A DNA stretch of 64,000 nt from Limnomonas spitsbergensis (Eukaryota > Chlorophyta > Chlorophyceae > Chlamydomonadales). A program made the translations under genes and the position numbers. Shown here piece after piece: positions 10,350-19,660 of this stretch; position 1 is the stretch's first letter, and every line of letters begins with the position of its first letter. The DNA is taken from positions 1,798,001-1,862,000 of the forward strand of contig JAYJMM010000041.1 in NCBI GenBank assembly GCA_037349105.1, given 5' to 3'. A model generated the notes under the pieces. The model was not told the origin of the DNA. It saw only the letters and a list, made by a program, of their open reading frames with translations, and searched no databases.

Positions 10350-12827
10350 CAAGGGTGAATAGTGGGTTGTGGTGCTGATTTACTAGTATGTGATTCAGAG
10401 GCTATCTGGAGGGCCCCAGAGGAGGGGCCTTGCGGGCGTACTTACTGGAGGGGCCCAGAGGAGGGGCCTTACAGGTGTACTGGTCTACTGGGGCCCTGCG
10501 CGCTTACTGCTGGAGGGGCCCTGCGGGGCTCCAGAGGAGGGGCCCAAGGGCTGACTGTTATGCGACTCTGAGGCTAGCAGGAGCGACCCCCGCTCAAGAC
10601 AGGGCCGCCAAGCGAGCATCCTATCTGCCGCTCTGCGCTTGGGAATGAGTGGGGTGCTCAGATCATTCTTGAGTGCCTTGATGTCTTGATGTCTCTTGCC
10701 GTGGCTCGCAACCATATGGGAGCAGTTGCAGCGCGACGTGTAGTTCCGGAGAATCTTGTCGCACGGCGCCGGAGCTCACGCCATGCAGCTACCGGTGAGC
10801 ATCCGGCCTGGGCCGGTGCTGCTGGCTGCGCTGGTGCTGCTGGCGCTGGTGTACCCTCGTAGCGGGCGGGTATACTGCCTGATGGAGCCCACATTGGCTT
10901 TGGGGTTGGTTACGGCTGTGGCCTGGCGCCTCCCCGCGTCCAGTGGGGCCCGCCGCCTGGGTGCGTGAGCGGGAGCTGCGCTAGGCCCCACCCATCTCCC
11001 CATGGCGAGGGCCGTCGGTTTGTGGACGCCTTGGGATGCCTTTTGACGCTGCACCTAGGCAGTGGCAGGGCCATGTGACAAGCCAGAATTTCTGTCTGCT
11101 TTTCTGGTTCGGTTTGCGCTGCCAATCCCTTTTCAAAAATCTATGGGGATATGGAGCTGCCGCAACCACTACTCTTCAGACATCCAAATGCCTCCCAATT
11201 TGGTGTCCATGGCCCTCCGTATGTAGTATCCAGTTCCCCCTGTATATTTTTTTGGCGAGCACTCAAAACAGATGGGCTTCCCCTTTTGGAGGCTCCCTGA
11301 TTGTCCACCAACTACATACTGGCCAGGCAGACAGGCACCCAAATCAATCGATATGCATGTCTTCTTGTGACAAATTTTGTATAGATATAATGTATTTATA
11401 TACTACCGTTACCGGTAACCGGTTTCGTTATCAAGCATGTCTTTTTGTTATCGATGTCTTGTGGTTGGTCTGTTGTCTATATTTAGTTGCTGCTCGGTTG
11501 TTCAAGTCTTGTTGTTGTGCTTTTTGTTCTTGCGCATGTCTTGATATCTGTCTTCTTGTGTGCCCTTCCTGTTACTGTTTACCTTAACTTAGCTGTTGAC
11601 GAGGGCTCCATGTGCACCCGGGCTGATTTACTGTGTTCGCGTCTCAGGTTGAAGGGTTGGGCGGCCAGCCTCACACTTTGTCAAGGCCAAGCAAAAGTAG
11701 TATCACACATGTTGACTGTGACATGACAGTGTGGTTGTTGTGAATGTTGACGTCATAGCTGAAGTCATAAATGGTGTACAGAGAGTGTGGTGTGGAATCT
11801 GGTCAATGCATACACTCAGGCCCATCACTCAACGCCACGAATCACCTCGCAGCATATCTGACTTGCTATCGAAATTTGTGTTGGATCGTTAGTGAATCAT
11901 GCACAGAAGATTTCCAGTATGATGGCCGGGTGAAATCCTGACGGAGGCAGATGAGGCCAGATGGAAATCCTGAAATGAAATATGTTGTCCAGAAGTGGCT
12001 ACCCAGCGGCGAGCTCTGAAATGAACACTGATCTTTGCATTCACACAACAGCATTTTGAGGGGGAACACGCTCAGATCAGAAAAACAGAGAAAGCATGTT
12101 TGCACTGAAATTAAAGCATATTTCAGACTTCAGATTTAAAGATTACAACACAAACAGTAAATGACAAGCGTTAGGTAGGTATTGATAGTCTAGTACCACC
12201 ATGTCTTGTCAGGCAGTGCTTATTGCTTAGAGCACGCGCACTAAACCGCTTTTGGCAGGCCGCTGGGCTGCAACCAAATAACCACTGTGCCTATTGCAAC
12301 CAAGCCTTGCTTTTCTTTACGTCGGTGAACCAAGCAGCAGGGCATGCTGCACCAGGCCTTCATCACGGGCACAGTCCGTGATGTAGCTGAACTACCGGTA
12401 AAGCTTAAGCATCTAAAATAGAGTGGTGACAGGCAGGTGGCAGGTGCCGTTATTGTTGATGAGGAGGTCTAGCTTGATTTCATCGCTCCTGTCACCGCTA
12501 ATGGTGAACAATGCATATAACTTCCGAAAAGAGCAATGGGCGGATGCGTAGACACTGCAACAGAGCAATGCAACAACAACTTCTGTCCTGTACGGACAAC
12601 CGTCTTTCTGTTGCTTGCCTCGGTGATAACATCCAGTCCAATCACCAGAGGATGGACGTCATGTCCCATCCGCCCCACCCCCCGCGTCGAAGGCTATACG
12701 TCTTCTGAATCAAGAGGAATAAAACAATCATAAACCAACAAGACACGTCACCGAGGCTTCATGCGAGCTGCTGTCATGTTGCTTCATCTTATCGCAACAC
12801 CCAATGCATAAGGCTCGCGAGCTCATT
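10350..12827. other. Intergenic region between the kinase gene and the LINE
   Basis: 10380-10570 holds imperfect tandem copies of a GGAGGGGCCCAGAGGAGG-type unit just downstream of the kinase stop codon. The rest is mixed-composition DNA. A short frame at about 10783-10968 begins with a hydrophobic, signal-peptide-like stretch, but a donor-like GTGAGC follows its ATG closely and no family is recognisable. TACCGGTA palindromes occur at 11410 and 12393. No gene is called. Confidence 0.5.
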
Positions 12828-12923
12828 GGACAATAGAAAGAAAGAAAGAAAGAAAACGCCTGAGCGTGGCTTGAGGAATACGGGATTTTAAATGCCGTAC
12901 ACCGGGAGACAAAAACCTGGTGG

Positions 12924-14573
12924 TTAAGGAGGGTCGTCAAGGGGTACAGGACAATAATGGGCAGGGGAGTTTTCCAGATGGCGTCGTTGACGAAGGATGT
13001 TTATATGGCAGCGTATGGTATGCTTCGTGAGACGGCTGAGGACGGAGGAGATGTCGTGTCTGGAGACACCGAGTATGCTAAGGATTTTATCGGCAGGACG
13101 AAAGAGGAAGCCTGCGGTGCCCATAAGGATGATATGTGTATGAGAAGAAGGCGGGGAAGGATGAGGGGGGGGGGATGGGCACGGTCGGCGAAGGATCAGG
13201 GGGAAGGGCAGGATGGAGAACGGGTGCCAATGAAACTGTCCAACCATTATGTTTGAGGAGAAGGATAAGATTTAAATGTTGTTCTGACTTACGGGCATGG
13301 CATTGTTCGAAAGAAAATTCGGAGGTGTAACCGACTTCAACTACGTGTATAGTGCAAGTCCTCTGGAGCCGAGACATAGTTTGTGAGCTAGAGAGTTGAC
13401 CAGCGCGGTAAAGACGGAGGAATTCGGAATGTGGGAGACCTTGGACAATAAGCAAATCCGGTCGCAATTTGTCACAGTAATCAAAGGTGTCAGGGAAAGT
13501 GGGGGGTCGTCGGGGCACTAGCCAACGTGGGAGGCGAGTGTCATAGACCCCGAAGGGAAGGTTAGCACGGGAAGTGGCATCCATGATAGTAAAAGAGGAG
13601 CCTAGGGAGCCATTAGCAATAGCAGTTTGGATGATGCATACAGCTCGGTTGTGTCGAGCAATGTATGAGGCGGACATGGAGGAATGAGCACAACCGCCTA
13701 AAAGATGGCCAGGGGTATCATTGGGATGGGAGCATATGGGACAGTGGGGGGTGGTGCGAGTGCCTACAGCCGTTTTGTAAGGGCGGTGCATATGCATGGC
13801 TGTAGATGCAGTCCACAAGGTATTGGTGCGCGATTTGAGGATGTTGCGAATACCACTAAAGGGCAGACCCATGTGCCATAAGATGGGAAGGTAGGAGGCG
13901 AGGGCAGAGGCAACGAGGACTTGCATGCGGACATAGCGCAAGGGCTGCGGGGGAGAAGTAGGACCATCTGTTAGAAGGGGGCAGTTTCGGGACATGTGTT
14001 CCTTCAAAGAATGGGTAAGGTCTGATGCAAACCACGGTTCGTCCGTGTCATGGGGGGGTGGGAGGCATGGCCATGCAGGTAAGTGTGCGAAGTGTTGGAC
14101 ATCTGAGGTGCATGTGAAGTCGCATTGGTCGGGGGATTTGAGGGCGAGTGCAGCACCCTTATCTGCGAGTTCATTGCCAAGGATGCCGATGTGAGATTTG
14201 ACCTTGTACAAGTGAAAATGGTGGCGGAGGCGTAGCCTGGTAAGGATGAGAGCACGAATGTCGAGGAGAAGGGGGGCGTGTTTACATTCAAGCAAAGTGT
14301 GCGGGTGGCGAAGGGCCTTCTGCGTATCATAGAGAGAAACCAAGGAATCTGAGAAAATGGTAAGATCACCGGCGGGTGTGAGGCGGCATGAATGAGGGCA
14401 GCATGGATGCCTGCAAGCTCAGCCCGTGTAATAGTGTTGGTTTCAGCCCGGCCATCGGGGAGGACTGTGTAGGTAGTGCTGTCATGAGTACAATAGAAGG
14501 CCGCACCCGTGGCTGTGCCTTTGCCAGGTGTAGATAGGGCCGAGCCATCGGTGTAATATGCCGGTATATCGTG
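12924..14573 (-). pseudogene. LINE C-terminal part: RNase H, CCHC knuckle, restriction-like endonuclease
   Basis: Directly after an in-frame TGA (14576-14574) the RNase H domain starts in the same frame: TDGS at about 14545, then a RAELAGIHAAL motif. A frameshift near 14365 moves reading to the frame with FSDSLVSLYDTQKALRHPH and KSHIGILGNELADKGA. A CCHC knuckle (CPIC...HLLGGC, about 13745-13690) follows. Next comes a PD-(D/E)xK-like endonuclease: RPDLLIV (about 13465), then VVEVGYTSEFSFEQ with a downstream Lys. A second shift at the G-run around 13165-13175 leads to a conserved-looking tail (LGVSRHD..., ...ILRQRRHLE) ending at 12924. The G-run shift could be a sequencing error. Confidence 0.8.
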
Positions 14574-17500
14574 TCAACGGAGGGGGAAGGAGGGGGCGTA
14601 GGGTGTTTGGGTTGTCGTGCTTGGCTGGGCTGAGGGTGGAGGTGCAAGTATTGTGGTGGGCAGAGGAAGGAGATTTGCCTGGCCAAAACCGGACGGGAGC
14701 AAGTGGCGAGAAGGGTGGGAGGAGCCCGGGGCCAAAGTAGGAGCAAGATATGGGAAAGTACGGGTTGTGTCCCCAAGAGTATTGGAGATGAGGAGGAGGA
14801 GAAGTTCAAATTTCGGCATGCCTGCGTTAGGAATATCGCCCGGAGTGAGATGGTCGGGGGGAAGAAAAGGTAAATGGGTGTGGTGGAGGTTGGTGTAAGA
14901 GATATGGCGATGGCCTGATTTGAGGAGGGTCATGAATTTGGCCTGTTTCCAATTGGGAACAACGATGAAGGTCGATGTAGGTATGTGGGGTTGTGTTTGA
15001 AGTGATGCCAACGACCATCGGATAGCCCTGAGCAATGCAAGACCAGAAAAAGGAGGCTCGACCAAGGAGGTGCCTGTCCATGGGGTGGAATAAGGTTGAT
15101 AGAGAGCCCCAAATAAGCAGTCTTTCTCACGAAGTGAGGAATATTGAAGGGCTGAAAAAGGGACAGAGAGGGGTGAAGAGAAACGGTGGACCGTGAGGGG
15201 CATGATAGCAGAGATATCAGTGTGGAGGCTTGCAGGTGTGACCCAATGGGCATTGATGGCAGGGGGTGGGAGTAATGGTGAATGTTTGCCAGTGCGTGAG
15301 GTAGTGTTGGGGCGTTGGGGAGAGGTATTGGAGAGGCGGTACCGGAGGAGTAAGGAGGCAAGATCGTGTGCGAAGGACCCGTCAGTGAGGCGTGCGAAGT
15401 CAGTTGGGTGTGTGGTGCGGATGCGGTCATAGCACACGCGTAGCCAGAGGAGGCGGCGGACAGGAATGTGACCAACATAAGTGCCATTGGGTCGGTATAC
15501 AAATGCCCTGTCGAGATGGGTCTGGGCCATAGGGGTGGATAAGGTTGGCGTAGGGAAGGGTGTTTGTGTGGTAGGATAACGGAGTCCAATTTGGATAGTG
15601 AAGGAGAGGGGTGGGAGGATGTCGTAATCGGGGTGAACTGGTGAGGTATGGATGACGAGGTGGGAATCGATGAGTGATTGGTCTAGTAGATAATTGGGTT
15701 CTTCACCCGGAGGCGGGGGGAAAGGGGTGACCGAGGGAAAAGGATCCCTAGACCATGTGCCTTGCTGTTGGAGATTGGTGAGATGTGTGTCGAGGGGATG
15801 AACCGGCTCAAGCGCAGTGTCAAGCATGTGGAGGACATTGAGCGTGGCTGGAGGATGCAGCGTGTGGATGTGGGAGGTTGGTGGAGGAGGAAGGGGAGGT
15901 AGAGTTGTGTTATGACGTGGCAAAAGTGTTTGTATGGCTAAGGAGTGTGGGGGGGGAGGCAAGGATTGGAACGTGTGTGCCAGGATTGAGCGTGTGAAAG
16001 CAGGCATGATAAGTGGCCGTAGGATGGGCGGGAGGGAGGTAGACATACGAGTCATAGTGCATGCTAGGTCAAGCAGTGTTGGGAGAGGACGAGGAAGTGT
16101 GGCATGGGACGGACTGAGAGCGACTCGGGTACGGCGGGAGGGGTCAGGTGGTGGGACAGGTGGGGGGGGTATTCGCGTAAGAGGTGATGCATGGGTGGGT
16201 GCGGTAGGGTCCGTGTAAAGTAAAGAGGATGCAAGTTGCTGAAGGGAATGATGTGTACCCTGCGGAATATGGGCGAAGTCATGAGCGACAGTAACTCGAC
16301 GGGTATCTTCTGGAAGGGGCGAGGTGAGGTTGTGTTGTTTGGCAAGTGGTAGAGCAAGGCCGTGGAGAAGGAGGGTCAGCTGATTGAGGGCCCGTTGTGC
16401 TTTGGCAAGATCCTCTGCCCGGGCTTTGTTTAGGAAAGCGTCACGAAGAGTGTTTGCTGGGATAAGGTAGGTGTGGCCATTGATGGTGGTGACAAGAGAA
16501 GCAAGGGAGACAATGCCGACATGCCAAAGGGGGGAAAGGAAAGTAAAGTCACTGATAGAGACGGGCAGGGTATCGCCGCCAGGATGTGTTGGGTGTAGGA
16601 TGAGGATGAGTTGTTGAAGGAGATCGTTGCCGAGGAGGGGGATGATGCCGGAGGTGCATTGGTGAAGAGTGATGTCGGCTTTGTGTAAGAGGGAGAGTTG
16701 GCGCATGGGGAGGGGGTGGATATAGAAACTACGAGGGGTGCGTTGCAAGGGGATGGGGAGTGAGCCATGGAAGTGGATTTGTGAGTGCAACACGCCTCGA
16801 GTTAAAGGTCCGAGGTCACCGCTGTCATTGAGGGCGCGGGTGAGGGATAGGGCAGAAATCTGGATGTAATCGACAAGTAAGGAGGTGAGTCCAACCCCTC
16901 CACGATCGAGTGGTGTGTGAATGAGGGTTGTGGGGAAAGAGGGACCAAGGTTCATGCAGAGCCGAGCAATTTGGGCAAGTTGTTGATCAAGGGTAGCAAT
17001 GTCGGCCAACGAGAAGGGGGCGATTGGGAAGCAATATGTGATTTTGGGTTTAAGGACATGTTCGAGAATGTTTAGAGCTTGTTGGGGCGGTAGATTGGCA
17101 TGGATGAGTTGTCGGCCTTTAGTATAAATAGAGGAGCTGAGATGTTGGAGATGGTGGCGGAAATCGAGTGTCATGGTGATGTAGACACCAAGATATTTGT
17201 ATGGTTTGTCCGGTGGATAGTATGGCACGGGCTGGCCATTGACATGAAACTGGTCTTGTAATTGTTGCCGCAGACGGGTGTTATGACGGTCAAATGTATC
17301 TACAAGGCGGGTGAAACGATCTTTATGTAGGGCACCAGTGACCGCGCATTTAGAGGGGTTCAGGGTGAGGCCTGACCACGAGCAGTAAGCGTCAACTTTA
17401 CTGAGTTGTACCTGGAGGCGGTTGCGGCTGTGTGAGAGAAGGGCTACGTCGTCAGCAAAAGCTGGGCAAGTTAGGGTAAATTTGCAGGGGTGAGATAAGC

Positions 17501-19625
17501 CTTGACGTTGTGCACAAGAGGGTGTATAGCCGTGGCCTCCAACCTGTAGCCATCGGAGGAGGGGTTCGAGATAGATGAGGAAGATTAGGGGAGAAAGTGT
17601 ATCGCCTTGGATGGTGCCCCTGCCTACATGAACATCACGGGTGGCAAGACAAGGGTGTTTTTGGAGGATGATGCGAGAGGTGGCATTGGTATAAATGTCT
17701 TGAATGAGTGATATTGCGTCAGGTGGGAACCCGAGGTCGTCCATGATGCGTAGAAGTTGGGCATGGTTGATGGTGTTGAAGGCACTAGAGAAGTCAATGT
17801 ACAAGGCATATATATTGCGGTTATGAGCACGAGCGTCTTCAAGGGCATGGACATATCGTTGGAGGTGCCGCATGGTGTGGTGCCCTGCACGAAAGCCCTC
17901 TTGAGATTGGCTTAGGATACCAAAATCTTCGGAGTAATCGGTGAGAACGGCAGTGACGAACCGTGTCCAAAGTTTGTAGATAGTGTTGTGCATGCCAATA
18001 GGACGTTTGTTTATTAACCGACTGGCATCCCCCCGTGTGTGGAGGAGGGTAGTAGTGGAAGACTTCCATGAGGTGGGAGTGGTGCCTAGGATCCACATGA
18101 GGATAAACAGATTGTGCAAGGATGAATGGAAAGAATGTGGCATGATACGGAGAAGTTCATTGGGGATGCCGTCAGGGCCAAAAGCTTTTTTATTTTTCAG
18201 GGATTTGATGGCTTGATTAAAAGTACTGGGCCGAAGGACGTAAGGAATAAGTGTGGTCGAAGTGGTGCGAGCGGACTTGGCATTTGAATCGAGGTGAAAA
18301 TTGCCAAGGTTTGGTATGGATTCATGTGGGTAGGGTTGAGTGGGAGAAACGTGGGGGTCAGCCGACCATTCTTTACTGAAATGGGCATGTGTCACATTGG
18401 TCAAGTCCGTAGGATCCGTGACAAGAAGAGAGGTGGTGGGGTCCCATAGAGATGTAATATGAGAGGAGGAGGCAGAATGGGCTGAAGAGGTATCAATGGG
18501 AAGGAGGGGGTCGGTGTCAGGACTGTCCTGGAAAATACGTTGGTGCGCCTTACATGCGTTAGTGTAAAGTAGCTTGATAAGTTTTTTGCGATTTTTTGTG
18601 GTAACGGAATGTGTGCGAAAAGTTTTTCGGATGTCAACGCGGATGTGCCGACGTTTTTGATCGCAGAGTGAGAGCCATTGGATCCATGGTGGAGAAAGGG
18701 TGGGGGGCAAATCAACTGGAAAGGGAGGAAGGAGGAGTAGTAGTGCGGAAGTAGGAGGGCATGGGGTGTCAGTATCATGGGAGACAGAGTGTGGTGGAGA
18801 TAGGAGGTGGTTAGAGGCGAGAGCGGAGAGAAGGGAGTCCAAGATCGGAGAAAATGGTAAAAGGGGAGTGGCGTTAGGGGGGGGGGCGGAAGTGAGTTGT
18901 TTAATGAAGTTGCGGGCAAAGTGGAGGATAGCCCGTTCCTGGGTTTTTACTGTGATGTGTTGTTGTGCCACGCGAGGGAGGAAGCATGGTTTACCAGAAG
19001 GGTGGGGGGCGATAGTGTCTCGATGGGACGAAGTGGGGCAGTGCAGTTTCATGATGGTGAGGGCAGATGTACATATGTCGGAGTGGCGGGAAACTATGGT
19101 GGGAATGTCGATATGGAGGGACACAAGGTGTTCACGGAAAGTTGTCCAATCTGGAGGGGGGGCATGGGGTGAGGAGTGTGGTTGATAGTGGTGTTGGACG
19201 CCCGAGTCGTTGATGAGGGCGGAAGTGTGGGCGAGCAAGGCATCGGAGGCAGTGGAGAGGTCTGTGAAAATAGCTTCCCGTGTAAGTTGTAAGGTGTGGG
19301 AGGGTATGGGCTGTTTGATGGTGGTTGGGAGGAGGTGTAGCGTTGGAAGGGCGAGGAGGTGTGTTGCGGAGGCGTGATGAGGTGAGGGGTTGCAAGGGAG
19401 GACGGGGGTGCATGGGGAGGTGAAAGAGGTTTGGAGGGCACTTGAAGGTGAGGGGGAGGTGGTCAGGAGCGTAGAGGGATTGAAGAGGGACAGAGCACTC
19501 AACTGCGGTGGGGAGTAGGCCAGAGAGGTAAAAAGCATTATCAGAGATGAGGATATCATCCAACATGGAGGCTTGCATTGTAGAGGAGTGCGGCATGTGT
19601 GTGAGATGTTTGGATGTGGTAGCAT
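14574..19625 (-). CDS. LINE reverse transcriptase segment (1683-codon open frame)
   Basis: The uninterrupted frame holds the spacer after the endonuclease and then the reverse transcriptase. Fingers and palm read LRPSTFNQAIKSLKNKKAFG followed by PDGIPNELL (about 18245-18150), then SQEGFRAGHHT, then YALYIDFSSAFNTINH with the first catalytic Asp, and then CPAFADDVALLS, the LINE form of the YxDD box (about 17460-17440). A long thumb/connection region follows, to the TGA at 14574 that precedes RNase H. The ATG at 19625 overlaps the stop codon of the upstream frame (TAATG), but the APE domain spans this point in a third frame. The true start of translation therefore lies upstream and this ATG is not meaningful. 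Confidence 0.85.
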   Translation of the reverse strand: MLPHPNISHTCRTPLQCKPPCWMISSSLIMLFTSLAYSPPQLSALSLFNPSTLLTTSPSPSSALQTSFTSPCTPVLPCNPSPHHASATHLLALPTLHLLPTTIKQPIPSHTLQLTREAIFTDLSTASDALLAHTSALINDSGVQHHYQPHSSPHAPPPDWTTFREHLVSLHIDIPTIVSRHSDICTSALTIMKLHCPTSSHRDTIAPHPSGKPCFLPRVAQQHITVKTQERAILHFARNFIKQLTSAPPPNATPLLPFSPILDSLLSALASNHLLSPPHSVSHDTDTPCPPTSALLLLLPPFPVDLPPTLSPPWIQWLSLCDQKRRHIRVDIRKTFRTHSVTTKNRKKLIKLLYTNACKAHQRIFQDSPDTDPLLPIDTSSAHSASSSHITSLWDPTTSLLVTDPTDLTNVTHAHFSKEWSADPHVSPTQPYPHESIPNLGNFHLDSNAKSARTTSTTLIPYVLRPSTFNQAIKSLKNKKAFGPDGIPNELLRIMPHSFHSSLHNLFILMWILGTTPTSWKSSTTTLLHTRGDASRLINKRPIGMHNTIYKLWTRFVTAVLTDYSEDFGILSQSQEGFRAGHHTMRHLQRYVHALEDARAHNRNIYALYIDFSSAFNTINHAQLLRIMDDLGFPPDAISLIQDIYTNATSRIILQKHPCLATRDVHVGRGTIQGDTLSPLIFLIYLEPLLRWLQVGGHGYTPSCAQRQGLSHPCKFTLTCPAFADDVALLSHSRNRLQVQLSKVDAYCSWSGLTLNPSKCAVTGALHKDRFTRLVDTFDRHNTRLRQQLQDQFHVNGQPVPYYPPDKPYKYLGVYITMTLDFRHHLQHLSSSIYTKGRQLIHANLPPQQALNILEHVLKPKITYCFPIAPFSLADIATLDQQLAQIARLCMNLGPSFPTTLIHTPLDRGGVGLTSLLVDYIQISALSLTRALNDSGDLGPLTRGVLHSQIHFHGSLPIPLQRTPRSFYIHPLPMRQLSLLHKADITLHQCTSGIIPLLGNDLLQQLILILHPTHPGGDTLPVSISDFTFLSPLWHVGIVSLASLVTTINGHTYLIPANTLRDAFLNKARAEDLAKAQRALNQLTLLLHGLALPLAKQHNLTSPLPEDTRRVTVAHDFAHIPQGTHHSLQQLASSLLYTDPTAPTHASPLTRIPPPPVPPPDPSRRTRVALSPSHATLPRPLPTLLDLACTMTRMSTSLPPILRPLIMPAFTRSILAHTFQSLPPPPHSLAIQTLLPRHNTTLPPLPPPPTSHIHTLHPPATLNVLHMLDTALEPVHPLDTHLTNLQQQGTWSRDPFPSVTPFPPPPGEEPNYLLDQSLIDSHLVIHTSPVHPDYDILPPLSFTIQIGLRYPTTQTPFPTPTLSTPMAQTHLDRAFVYRPNGTYVGHIPVRRLLWLRVCYDRIRTTHPTDFARLTDGSFAHDLASLLLRYRLSNTSPQRPNTTSRTGKHSPLLPPPAINAHWVTPASLHTDISAIMPLTVHRFSSPLSVPFSALQYSSLREKDCLFGALYQPYSTPWTGTSLVEPPFSGLALLRAIRWSLASLQTQPHIPTSTFIVVPNWKQAKFMTLLKSGHRHISYTNLHHTHLPFLPPDHLTPGDIPNAGMPKFELLLLLISNTLGDTTRTFPYLAPTLAPGSSHPSRHLLPSGFGQANLLPLPTTILAPPPSAQPSTTTQTPYAPSFPLR

Positions 19626-19660
19626 TAATGGGGAATAAGTCTGTTGGAGGCAAGGAAGGA
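19132..19660 (-). pseudogene. LINE APE endonuclease C-terminal half in a shifted frame
   Basis: The upstream frame ends within the endonuclease soon after LIGGDFNRHL. The remainder of the domain is found in a different frame from about 19655: SMLDDILISDNAF (the SxLDxIL strand), then a YAPDHLPLTF segment with the terminal DH of APE nucleases. Protein-like sequence then resumes in the reverse transcriptase frame at about 19430-19350. Two compensating indels are needed, so this copy is decayed, or contains assembly errors. Confidence 0.7.

Noticed and set aside
19623..19627. TAATG stop/start overlap in the LINE as a reinitiation signal
   Set aside because: The APE endonuclease domain continues across this point in a third frame, so the overlap reflects indels rather than an ORF boundary.
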